The notes under the pieces were generated by a model. The model was not told where the DNA came from and did no database searches. It was given only the letters and a program-made list of their open reading frames with translations. From Cupriavidus plantarum (lineage in GTDB: Bacteria > Pseudomonadota > Gammaproteobacteria > Burkholderiales > Burkholderiaceae), in contig NZ_CAJPUX010000012.1 of assembly GCF_905397285.1 (NCBI RefSeq), forward strand, positions 1 to 64,000: a stretch of DNA of 64,000 nt. Reading direction: 5' to 3'. Numbering within the stretch: the first letter of the stretch is position 1; every line of letters starts with the position of its first letter. The position numbers were made by a program, and so were the translations under genes. This document shows, one piece after another, positions 34,139 to 44,400 of this stretch.

Positions 34139-35074
34139 ATGGACCTCAACGCCCTGCGCCTGTTCGTCGATATCGTCGATGCCGGCAATCTCAGCGCCGC
34201 CGCGCGCAAGCTCAGGATGACGCGCGCGAACGTGAGCTATCACCTGAAGGCGCTCGAGTCCGAGCTTGGCGTGCAGTTGCTGCGCCGGACCACACGGCAC
34301 GTGGAACCGACGCCGGTCGGCGCCGGCCTGTACGAGCATGGCCGCAATATCCTCGGCGAGGTGGCGGCGGCCAATGCGCTCATCAGCAGCATGGGCAAGA
34401 GCCTGCAGGGCCATGTCAGGCTGTCCGTGCCGACCGGGCTCGGTCACGCGCTGCTGTCGCCGCTGCTCGTGCAGTTCAAGCAGCGCTATCCCGATATCAC
34501 GCTCGATGTGGTGTTCGACAACCGCATCCACAACCTCGTCGCGGAAGACGTCGAGGTGGCGCTGCGCATTATCTCGAACCCGCCGGATGCGGTGGTGGCC
34601 ACCGAGATCGGCGTCGTCGACTGGGTTGTGTGCGCGGCGCCTTCCTATCTGCGCGATCGGCCGGCACCCCACGCGCTGGACGATCTGGCGACACATGCCA
34701 TCGTATGCGCGGCGCCGATCGGGCAGAAGCTCAAGGCCTCCGGCACGCGCGAGGGCGCGTCGGCGCGCGAGCAGGTCGTGCTGACGCCGACGCTGAGTTC
34801 GGAGAACTTTGCCTTTCTCAAGGACGCCGTCGTCGGCGGGCTCGGCATCGGCATCTTTCCGATGTATGCGATCGGCGATGAGATCGAGACCGGCGCGCTC
34901 GTACCGCTGCTGCCAGACTATCGCATCAGCGTGTTCGGCAGCCGGCTCTATCTGCTGACGATGCCCAACCGCTACCAGACCATGGCGACGCGCTACCTGC
35001 TCACGTTCCTGAAGACGGAGTTGCAGGCGATATGGCCGACGTTGGGGGCGCCGAAGAGATCGGGGAGAGGCTGA
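34139..35074 (+). CDS. LysR family transcriptional regulator
   Basis: This 311-residue LysR regulator has a typical winged helix-turn-helix at the N-terminus (LRLFVDIVDAGNLSAAARKLRMTRANVSYHLKALE) and a two-lobed effector domain starting near residue 90 (GHVRLSVPTGLG). The N-terminal and GHVRLS patterns resemble the CrgA/AaeR-like subgroup. It converges on eutC, whose coding sequence overlaps its last 74 bases. The targets are unknown; kgtP is separated from it by a terminator. Confidence 0.9.
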   Translation: MDLNALRLFVDIVDAGNLSAAARKLRMTRANVSYHLKALESELGVQLLRRTTRHVEPTPVGAGLYEHGRNILGEVAAANALISSMGKSLQGHVRLSVPTGLGHALLSPLLVQFKQRYPDITLDVVFDNRIHNLVAEDVEVALRIISNPPDAVVATEIGVVDWVVCAAPSYLRDRPAPHALDDLATHAIVCAAPIGQKLKASGTREGASAREQVVLTPTLSSENFAFLKDAVVGGLGIGIFPMYAIGDEIETGALVPLLPDYRISVFGSRLYLLTMPNRYQTMATRYLLTFLKTELQAIWPTLGAPKRSGRG

Positions 35075-35846
35075 GGTCGCTGCTGTCGTCCTTGAGATCG
35101 ACACCCGACCGGCCCAGCGCCATGGCGCCGCGCAGCAGGAACACGAGCTTGTCCGCGGCCTGCGCATAGGACAGCCCTTCCGGACGCACGTTCGAGATGC
35201 AATTGCGCTCGGCGTCCGTGCGCCCCGGGCGCGGATCGTAGGTCAGATAAATACCCAGGCTGTCGGGAGAACTGAGCCCGGGCCGTTCGCCGATCAGCAT
35301 GACGACCTGCCGTGCGCCCAGACGCGCGCCGATGTCGTCCCCAAGCGCCACGCGCGACTGCCCGGCAATGACCACCGGACCCAGCGCGATGTCGCGCAGG
35401 CGAGCGCGCAGGGCTTCGAGCAGCGGCGGCGCATGACGCTGCGCGGCCAGCGCGGACAGGCCATCCGCCATCACGACCACCACGTCGGGCGGCTGAGCGG
35501 GACGCATCGCGTCGAGCCGGGCGGCACTGGTGTCATCGAGCACGCGGCCGAGGTCGGGGCGGCGCAGATAGTGCGCGCGATCGGTGGCCGCGCTGTGCAC
35601 GCGGACGCTGTCGTGGCCCGCGGCGCGCAGGCCGGCTTCCAGCGCCTCCACGTCGAGCGGCAGATGCACGGCGTCACGCGCCTGCGCGTGGGCGAGGCCG
35701 AAGGCGAGGATCGTGTCGGTGGTTTGCGCGTGGCCCGCGCGTCCGAGCGCGATGCGCGCGCGCGTGAACGCACGCAGACGCGTCCACGCGTCCGCTTGTA
35801 CGTAAGGCGGGACGGAGGGTAGCGCGATGGGAGACTCGTCGCTCAT
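35001..35846 (-). CDS. eutC: ethanolamine ammonia-lyase small subunit
   Basis: This is the 281-residue small subunit of the adenosylcobalamin-dependent enzyme that splits ethanolamine into acetaldehyde and ammonia. Typical segments are TRARIALGRAGHAQTT, DVVVVMADGLSA, IGERPGLSSPDSLGIYLTYDP and RNCISNVRPEGLSYAQAADKLVFLL. The start follows the eutB stop by four bases. The last 25 or so residues (Ser/Pro/Ala-rich) lie antisense to the LysR gene's end and look like a read-through extension. Confidence 0.95.
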   Translation of the reverse strand: MSDESPIALPSVPPYVQADAWTRLRAFTRARIALGRAGHAQTTDTILAFGLAHAQARDAVHLPLDVEALEAGLRAAGHDSVRVHSAATDRAHYLRRPDLGRVLDDTSAARLDAMRPAQPPDVVVVMADGLSALAAQRHAPPLLEALRARLRDIALGPVVIAGQSRVALGDDIGARLGARQVVMLIGERPGLSSPDSLGIYLTYDPRPGRTDAERNCISNVRPEGLSYAQAADKLVFLLRGAMALGRSGVDLKDDSSDLSLSPISSAPPTSAISPATPSSGT

Positions 35847-35850
35847 GGGC

Positions 35851-37233
35851 TCATAGTCCTTGTGCCATCGCCAGCAGCGGCTGACGCGCGGTGGGTGGGA
35901 GCAGGCGGCCGCGCGGATCGACGATGCCGTTCTGCCGCAGCCACGCCTCGAACTCGGGCGCCGGCCGCAGTCCCATCGCCTCACGCAGATACAGTGCGTC
36001 GTGGAACGCGGTGCTCTGATAGTTCAGCATGATGTCGTCGGCGCCGGGCACGCCCATGATGAAGTTGATCCCCGCCACGCCGAACAGCGTCAGCAGGTTG
36101 TCCATGTCGTCCTGATCGGCTTCCGCATGGTTGGTGTAGCAGACGTCGCAGCCCATCGGCACGCCGATCAGCTTGCCGCAGAAATGGTCCTCGAGTCCGG
36201 CGCGGATGATCTGCTTGCCATCGTAGAGGTACTCGGGGCCGATGAAGCCCACGACGGTATTGACGAGCAGCGGCGAGAACGCGCGCGCTACGCCGTGCGC
36301 GCGCGCCTCCATGGTCTGCTGGTCCACACCATGATGCGCGTTGGCGGACAGCGCGCTGCCTTGTCCGGTCTCGAAGTACATCACGTTGTCGCCCACGGTG
36401 CCACGGCCGAGCGACAGCGCCGCTTCGCGGGCCTCCGCCAGAAGCGCGAGGTCGATACCGAACGCGGCATTGGCCTGTTCGCTGCCGGCCACCGACTGGA
36501 AGACGAGGTCGACGGGCGCGCCAGCTTCGATCGCGCGCAGCGTGTTGGTGACGTGGGTCAGCACGCACGACTGCGTGGGCACGTCGTGGCGCGCGCGCAG
36601 TTCATCGACGAGATGCAGCAAGCCGACGATCGCCGCGAGGTTATCGCCGGCCGGGTTGATGCCGATGGTGGCATCGCCGCAGCCATAGAGCAGGCCGTCG
36701 ATGATCGACGCGGCGATGCCGCGCGGATCGTCGGTCGGATGGTTCGGCTGCAACCGCACCGAGAGCCGGCCCGGTAACCCGATCGTATTGCGGAAGCGCG
36801 TGACCACGCGGCACTTGCGCGCGACCGCGATGAGGTCCTGGTTGCGCATGAGCTTGCTTACAGCCGCGGCCATCTCGGGCGTGATGCCTGGCGCCACGCG
36901 CGCGAGCACGGATTCATCCGTCTCGTGCGCCAGCAGCCAGTTACGGAAGTCGCCGACCGTGAGCGAGGCGATCTCGGCAAACGCGCCGGCGTCGTGGCCA
37001 TCGACGATCAGCCGCGTGACCTCGTCGTCTTCGTACGGGATCAGGGCTTCGGCAAGAAAGCGCGCGAGCGGAACCTCGGCCAGCGCCATGCGCGCGGCCA
37101 TGCGCTCCTCCTCGCTGGCGGCGGCCACGCCCGCCAGCGCGTCGCCGGAACGCGCGGGACTTGCCCTGGCGAGCAGCGTGCGCAGGTCCGCGAAAACATG
37201 CCGCGTGGCTCCGACCGTGTGCGTGAATGCCAT
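35851..37233 (-). CDS. eutB: ethanolamine ammonia-lyase large subunit
   Basis: This 460-residue catalytic subunit has a TIM barrel that binds ethanolamine and the cobalamin cofactor together with EutC. Conserved stretches include TRFRNTIGLPGRLSVRLQPNHPTDDP, GINPAGDN, TQSCVLTHVTNT, FQSVAGSEQAN and GCDVCYTNHAEADQDDMDNLL. Only eutBC is present: no microcompartment, reactivase or permease genes adjoin it, as in many beta-proteobacteria that use ethanolamine as a nitrogen source. No cobalamin riboswitch was seen upstream. Confidence 0.96.
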   Translation of the reverse strand: MAFTHTVGATRHVFADLRTLLARASPARSGDALAGVAAASEEERMAARMALAEVPLARFLAEALIPYEDDEVTRLIVDGHDAGAFAEIASLTVGDFRNWLLAHETDESVLARVAPGITPEMAAAVSKLMRNQDLIAVARKCRVVTRFRNTIGLPGRLSVRLQPNHPTDDPRGIAASIIDGLLYGCGDATIGINPAGDNLAAIVGLLHLVDELRARHDVPTQSCVLTHVTNTLRAIEAGAPVDLVFQSVAGSEQANAAFGIDLALLAEAREAALSLGRGTVGDNVMYFETGQGSALSANAHHGVDQQTMEARAHGVARAFSPLLVNTVVGFIGPEYLYDGKQIIRAGLEDHFCGKLIGVPMGCDVCYTNHAEADQDDMDNLLTLFGVAGINFIMGVPGADDIMLNYQSTAFHDALYLREAMGLRPAPEFEAWLRQNGIVDPRGRLLPPTARQPLLAMAQGL

Positions 37234-37408
37234 GAATGCAATCTCTTGGATGTGAGCGTACCGCCAGCCTTGCCGACTCCATCACTATAGGCGACGATGA
37301 TGACCGCCCGATGCAAGTTTCACGCCTGGGCGTGGACTGGAGGGGAGCCACGCTTGCCAAGGCGCGACAGGTTGCAGACAATCGTGCATCCCAACGCGAC
37401 CACCACCC

Positions 37409-38455
37409 ATGCACGCGCCGGAAACCGAACACTTGCCTTCCAACCCTCCTCCCGGCACACCGCGCTGGTTCAACGTCACGGCGGCGTCGTTCGTGCTGAC
37501 TGCGGCCGCGCTGTTCCTCGTCGTGCAGGCGAACCTCGTTGCCGCGCTGTTGTCGGGGCTGCTGCTGTACTCGCTCGTCGATGTCCTGGCGCCACGCCTG
37601 ATGCGCGTGCATTCGCGGCACGATGCGCTCGCCGTCGCCATCCTCTCCATCTTGACGCTGCTCGTGCTCACGGTGGGCATCTGGGCGCTGGTGCGGTTCA
37701 TCAGCGGCGACGGCAACACGCTCGAGCGGCTGCTCGACCATGTGGCCGACATCATCGACCGGTCGCGCAGCCAGATGCCGGCGTGGCTCAGCGATTCACT
37801 GCCGAATGGCGTCGATGAGCTGGCTACGGCGTTGATCGCCGCGCTACGCACCCATGCGCAGATGGCCCAAAAGCTCGGCACGGAAATCGTCCGCGCGCTG
37901 CTTCACATCCTGCTGGGATTCGTCATCGGCGCGATGGTGGCGCTTTATCGCGCCACCTCGCGCCCCAACCGCCGGCCCCTCGCGGCGGCACTGGTGACCC
38001 GCGCGCGCACCCTGCAGACCGCCTTCGCGCAGTTCATCTTCGCGCAGATCCAGATTTCGACGATCAACACCGTCCTGACGGCGATCTACCTGCTGGTAGT
38101 GATGCCGCTGTTCGGGCAGCACCTGCCGCTGTCGAAAACGCTGGTAGCGGTGACGTTCATCGCGGGACTGCTGCCCGTGCTGGGGAACCTGATCTCGAAC
38201 ACGGCCATCGTGGTGTCGTCGCTGTCGGTATCGCTGCCGATCGCGGTGGTGTCGCTGCTGTATCTGGTCGTGATCCACAAGCTCGAGTACTTCCTGAACG
38301 CGCGCATCATCGGCGCGCGTATACAGGCCGCGGCGTGGGAGCTGCTGACCGTGATGCTGATCATGGAGACGCTTTACGGCATTCCGGGCGTGATCGCCGG
38401 GCCGATCTTTTACGCGTACGTGAAGCGGGAACTGGTGGCGGCGGGGCTGGTGTAG
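37409..38455 (+). CDS. AI-2E family transporter
   Basis: This 348-residue inner-membrane protein has about seven or eight helices. The long central amphipathic part, FAQFIFAQIQISTINTVLTAIYL, and the ending LLTVMLIMETLYGIPGVIAGPIFYAYVKREL are characteristic of the family. Members export autoinducer-2 or act as sodium/proton antiporters; this sequence does not decide which. It is divergent from eutBC and converges with the giant autotransporter gene, which ends 8 bases away. Confidence 0.88.
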   Translation: MHAPETEHLPSNPPPGTPRWFNVTAASFVLTAAALFLVVQANLVAALLSGLLLYSLVDVLAPRLMRVHSRHDALAVAILSILTLLVLTVGIWALVRFISGDGNTLERLLDHVADIIDRSRSQMPAWLSDSLPNGVDELATALIAALRTHAQMAQKLGTEIVRALLHILLGFVIGAMVALYRATSRPNRRPLAAALVTRARTLQTAFAQFIFAQIQISTINTVLTAIYLLVVMPLFGQHLPLSKTLVAVTFIAGLLPVLGNLISNTAIVVSSLSVSLPIAVVSLLYLVVIHKLEYFLNARIIGARIQAAAWELLTVMLIMETLYGIPGVIAGPIFYAYVKRELVAAGLV

Positions 38456-38462
38456 CGCCGGA

Positions 38463-41400
38463 TCACCACACATACTTGACGCCGAGCTGACCCTGCACGC
38501 TCGAGTAGCTGTCAGCCCCCATCTGGAAGCCGACATCGCCCCACAGATGCCAGTTCCGGGTCAGCCGCGCCTGTGCCCCGAACTTCGTTTCAAAGCGATC
38601 CCTGGGCGTGCCATCCTGCACGGTGGCACCCGACATCACTACCGCCGGCTGGTTCTGCGCGTGCCACCAGTTCAGCGCCGCATAAGGCTGCACGGACTGC
38701 CCGCCGGCAAGCTGACTCTGCCCGAACACCGTGACACCCAGCCGGGTCAGCCAACCGCCCACATCCTTCGTTTGCACGCGCGTGCCGTTGGTCTCGACGA
38801 TGTCCCCCTGATGATAGCTGCTGTAGATCAGCTGGAGTTGGGGCTGCACGTACAGCCGACCCTGCCCACCCTCGCCTAGCAGCGCGGTATAGCCGCCCTC
38901 CAGCGAACCGGTCCAGTTGTGGCTGGCGTACTGCACGCCTGGCAGCATGCTGCCGTTCGTCTTGTTGTCGTACCAGCCATACTGCAGCCAGCCGTCGAGG
39001 TAGGGGCCGGCCTGCCTGTCATCGTTGCGATACCAGGTGCCATACACGCCGGCACTGTAGGCATCGACGGCACCGTGAGCGGTGTTCGCGAGCCCTTGCA
39101 CCGAGGAAGAACTCGTGATCCGGCCCGCCGCGCCCATGACACCCATGTGCACACGGGAGGGTTGCCCGTCACCCTGCCAGCGAACCATGTCGCCGCCGAA
39201 CTGCGCGAAGCCGCCGCGCAGGGATTGGGCCAGCTTGCCACCGGCGGCGGTGGCGTCGCTGGACGTGCCTGCCAGACGGACCCAGCCGTTGGCGAGACGC
39301 GCGCGGCCGTTGCGACTACCGTCCACGAAATTCGGTTCGCCCATGCGATCGTGCAAGGTGTGCACGAACAGTGCGTTGGCGGCGCTCTGGTTGGCGAGGT
39401 ACGTGCCGGCCTCGGGACGCAACTGCGGTCCGGGCGTAGGGGCGGGCGAAGGCGCGGGCGTCGTGTCCGTGGACGTCAGGTACCAGTTGCCATCGTTCCC
39501 GCCGGGTGTGCCCTGCGTGAGCCGATATTCGTAGGGCCCCGCCACCACCCGCCCCTGCAGCGCAAATGCGCCAGCGGAGGTACCCCGAACGTGCACCACC
39601 TCGATACCGTTGACGGTCTGCGCGCCAGTGCCGCCACTGTTGTTGATGGCGACGCGCGTTGCGCCCGACGTGCTCCCCTCCACGACCATCCTGTCGGTCG
39701 CCGAGTTGTCGCCGCCAAGCGCCGTGCTTAGCGTCAGCAGGCCGTTATTGCCAATGTAGTCGCCCTGGATCGTCAGGGTACTGGCGGGTACCGGGCTGGC
39801 CATGCGGATTTCTCCGCCGTTGGTCAGCGAGCCGCCGACGACAAAGTGGCCGGCAGGACCGCTCGCGAATCCAGGCGCCGCGTCGGCCACGGCCAGCAGG
39901 CCCTGATTCACGACGCTGCCCATGACACCGCCGTAGCCGCCGAGCGTCGCCCCGGGCGCCACCGTGACCGGCTGCGTGCTCGCGAGCCGCGCCTCGTTCA
40001 GCAGGATCAAGGCCCCTGCGCCAACGTCCGTCGGACCCGTGTAAGTCTGCGTCCTGGACAAGATCAGAGGGCCCGCACCCTGCTTGACGAGATTGCCACC
40101 ACCACTGATCACGCCGTCATACGCATAGGTGTTACCACGATCGACGACGAGGCTGCCCTGATTGACGATATCGCCGGTCACGCTGCCCGCCATACCGCCA
40201 TTGCCGAGTTGCAGGACGCCCTGCTCGATCGTGGTGCCCCCTGTGTACGTATTGTCGTTCGAAAGCGTCAGCTTCGCGCCGCCGGTCTTGCGCACGCTGC
40301 CCGTGCCGCCGATGCTCCCGGCAAATTCGGTATCGGCGTTATTGGCCACCGTCAATGCCGCGGCAGCCAGCGCGACGCTACCCGTCCCTGACAGATTGTT
40401 CACGCGCTGGGCGAAGCCGTTCAGATCGAACGTTGCACCGGTGGCAACCTGCACGCGCTCGCTGCTCGCTATGACATCCGCGGCCCCCGCACGCAGGATT
40501 CCGCCGTTGATCAGCGTGGCACCGGTGTAGGTATTGGATTTCGAGAGTTGCAGCGTGCCCTCGCCGGCCTTGGTCAGCGTGCGGCCGTCCCACCCTAGCG
40601 CGGCGTTGGCGGGCTGGTCCGCGAGCACCGCGTCCAGATCGAACAATCCACCGGCCGCCGCGAGCGTAAAGGTGCCGTGGGCCACTTGCGGCGTGGCCGA
40701 TGCGCCAGCGTACCAGCTCAGCGCGAGGCCCACCTCGTACGTCTGCGGCCCATAGAAGCTCGTCACCGCGAGATAGTCCGTGGCGCTGTTCGCGCCAGCC
40801 AGCGTTACGTTCGCGAACATGCCGGTCAGGCCGCCCGCCTGCGCGGCACTCAGCACGGTGTAGCGCGAGAATGCCAGTTCCGACGCGGTCGCCGCCGCCG
40901 GCGCGCTGTATCCGGACAGGCTGTAGATGGAAGCAGCGCCAAGCGCGATCGCGCGGGCCGAGACCGCGGGCTGCCCGGGTCCGGCCACGTCGGAGAGCGT
41001 GCCGTCCAGCGCCGCGTTGCCAATGACGTCGAGGGTCGCGGCTGCGGTCAGCGCCGTGGTTGCGCCGGCTGCCGTGATGTGGTCGCCGGTCACGTTGAAC
41101 GCACCCGTCTGGCCGAACTTCAGCGTCCCCTCGCTGACGGTCACGCTGCCCTGCGTACCTCCCGCGGTCAGCAAGGCGGTGCCCGCTCCGGTCTTGGTCA
41201 GGTTGCCAGGGCCCGCTAGCGTATTGGCAAGCGTTTCGTCGGCGGCGAACGAGAGTTGCAACGTGCCGGCGTTGTCGATCGCGCCGCTGCCGAGCGCCGC
41301 CGCGCGCGGTGCAATGAGCGCACCGCTTAATATCGTCGTGCCGGCGGCGTAAGTGTTGGCGCCGCTCAGCGTCAGGCTGCCTGCCCCGCTCTTGACGAGC

Positions 41401-44400
41401 CCGCCGCTGCCGGAAATCACGCCACTGAATGCGGTGTCGGCCGTCTGCGCCGCATCGAGGAACGCGCTACCGAGGGTAATGCTGCCCGCTCCCGACAGAT
41501 TGGCCGCGCGCTGGTTGAAGCTATCGAGGTCGAGGGTCGCACCCGATGCCACATTGACATTGGCGCTCGCCGCGAAGGCGTTGGCGACCGCGGTCCGGAC
41601 CGTGCCCGCGCCGATCTTCGTGTCGCCATCGTAGGTGTTGGTCGCGGAAAGGATCAGCGTGCCGGTGCCAGCCTTGGTGAGCGTCTTGCCATCCCAGCCG
41701 CTCGCGAACGATCCTGTCTGGCTGGCCAGGACCACATCGGCATTGAAGGTGTCCGCCGCATTCGATAGCGTGAAGTTGCCGTTGCCGAGCGCCGAACCCG
41801 CAGTCCAGGCGAGGTCGAAGCCGACGTTGTAATCGCTACCGTTGACGATCTTGCCCCCGACGACGAGGTAATCGACCTGACTCGCGCGATCCAGCGCCAC
41901 GCCACTGAAGTTCCCGGTAATCCCCCCGGTGGTGTGCAGGATCGTGAAGTCGGTGCTCGTCAGCGCGCTGGCGGTGTTCGGTGCGCCCGTGGCAAGCCCC
42001 GTGACACTCAGCGTGCCATCGAGATTGGCGGTGTTCGCGCTGATCACCGGCTCCGCGCTGCCGACCGCGACATGCAGCGATGCGCCCGCCGCCTGCTGCA
42101 GCGTTCCCGCCACAGCGAGCGAAGCGTCACCAGCCATGGCAGTCGTCGCGCCACTGGCGGTGGTGTAGTTCGCCGCGTTGAAGGCACCCGTCTGCGCCCA
42201 GCGGAGCGTGCCCGCATCTACCGTTACGTCGCCCTGCGTCGAGCCGGCGGCAGTCAGCGTCGCGGTGCCCGCCCCGGACTTGTGTAGCGTGCCGGCGCCC
42301 GACAATTCATTGGCCAGCGTGCTGTCGGCCGCGAACGCGAGTTGCAACGCGGCCGCATTGGCAATGGCTCCGGTTCCGGCGCCATTGCCTTGCTGTAGCG
42401 TGAGCGTGCCCGAGGCGACGGTCGTACCACCTGCGTACGTGTTGGCCCCGGCCAGCGTGAGGTCGCCGGAGCCTGCCTGCTTCAGCGTGCCGTTGCCCAT
42501 GATCGTGGCCGCATGGACGACATCGTCGCTCCGGTTGAAGATCAGTTGGCCGTTGTCGGCAATCGTGCCGCCGTAGCTGCCGGCCGTATCGGCCGCGCCG
42601 AGCTGGAGGATGCCGCCGCTCGCGATCGTGGTGGCACCGGTGTAGGAGTTGGCGCCGGTCAGCACAAGCGTGCCGGCACTCAGGTTCAGTCCGCCCGCCG
42701 AACCGTCTATCACGCCGCCGAACGTGCCGCCGTCCGCAATGGTAAGCGTGCCACCATTGACGTGCAGCGCCCCGGCGCCCGAGAGCATGCCCACACGCTG
42801 CACCTTGCCATTCAAGTCGGCGGCCGCACCACCGGCGACATCGAGCAACGTCGTCTGGCCCAGCGCCGTATCGGTGCCCAGGCGCAGCGTGCCGGTGGCC
42901 ACGTGCGTGGCTCCGGTATAGTCGTTCGCCTGGTTGCCAAGCGTGATGACGCCGGTCGCATCGATGCGCAGCCCGCCAGCGCCGGTCACCCGGGCGTGCA
43001 ATTCGTCCGCCCCGGCCGGCGCCGCAGCATCCGCTGAGAGAGATAGCGTCTGACCCGCTTGCAGATTCAGCTGACTCAGGCGGACTGCCGCGTAGAGACC
43101 ATCGTTGGTGCCGCCGGTCGTCAACGCATAGTCATAGCTGCCCACGGCAACCGTACCGCCCCCCTGCACGATATTGGCTGTGCCGGCGCTCAGCGGCGCG
43201 CCCGTCGTATCCGCGAGTGCGATGGACGTCGCGGCGCCCGCCACGCTGCCCGCCTGAACCAGTTGCCGACTGACGCCTTCATCCTGCGCCAGCAAGTTCC
43301 CCGTGGTCGCCGTCGATGCCGGATCGATCCGGACGGTCCCGCCGGTCAACGTGAGCGTACCCGCCGACACCTTATTGTCTACCGACGCGCCGTAGGTCAG
43401 CGTACCGCCACCGAGCGTCAGGTTGCCCACGGTCTGCGTACCGGTGCCAACCGTGGTCACGTTGCCCGCCTCGAGCTGCAGCGTCGCCCCCGCCAGACTT
43501 GCGGCGTTCGTGCCTGACAGGGCGAATGTTCCCTGGCCCAGGGCCACGGTGCCGCCAAACGCGCCGCCCACGCCGGTGCCGAATGCGAAAACGTCGGTGG
43601 GACTCGCCAGCGTGGCACGCAAGGTGCCGGTGCCGGTCAGGGACTGACCGAAGGTATAACTGCCGCTGGTCGGGGCGTCGATCAGCAATGTCGCCCCGCC
43701 AGCAATCGAGGCGGCTCCGGCGCCGAGCGTGCCAGCGCCGGCGAGACGCAGCGTCCCGGCACTGACGGACGTGGCACCGCCATAGGTATTCACCGCGGTG
43801 AGCGACAGTGTGCCAAGGTCGGTTTTATCGAGTCCACCAGTGCCCTGAATGACCGCGTCGATGGTCGCGTTCATCGCGGCGCCGGCCTGGGTACCATCGC
43901 CGACGCGCACGATGGTGTCCGCGGTGTCGGTCGTCAACGACTGCCCCGCGAGGTGGTAGCCGTCGATTGCAAACTGCGCGCCGCTGAACGACACGGGGCC
44001 CGAGCCGTTGTCCACGCTGACGGTACCGGCCGTTCCCTGGAAGATCGCGAAGCCGCCCATCTGCCACGGCGCATTGATCGCGCCAGCGCTGTTGGTCCAC
44101 GCATCGTTGCCCGCCCGCCAGGTCCCGCTGCTGCCATTGACGACACCGTTATTGAACTGGGTCGGTGTGTCGCCATCCCAGAACGTCAGCGGCCCCGCGC
44201 CCACCGCGTTGACGACGTTGATCTGGTTGGGGATCGACGTCTGCAACAGAAGATCGACATTGGCGGTAGAGCCAGCAGGCACTGTGCCCAGCGTCATGCC
44301 GCTATCGGTCAGCGCGCCGCCATACTGAATGATGCGATAGACGCCTGGACCGAACGCGCCAGTCGACGTGACATTGAGTTTGCCGCCCAGCGTCAGGTCT

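Noticed and set aside
33398..35167. 589-codon open frame opposite kgtP and LysR
   Set aside because: It crosses a strong terminator and two well-supported genes.
37234..37408. Cobalamin riboswitch before eutB
   Set aside because: The B12-dependent enzyme invites one, but no B12-box-like sequence or suitable structure is visible in these 175 bases.
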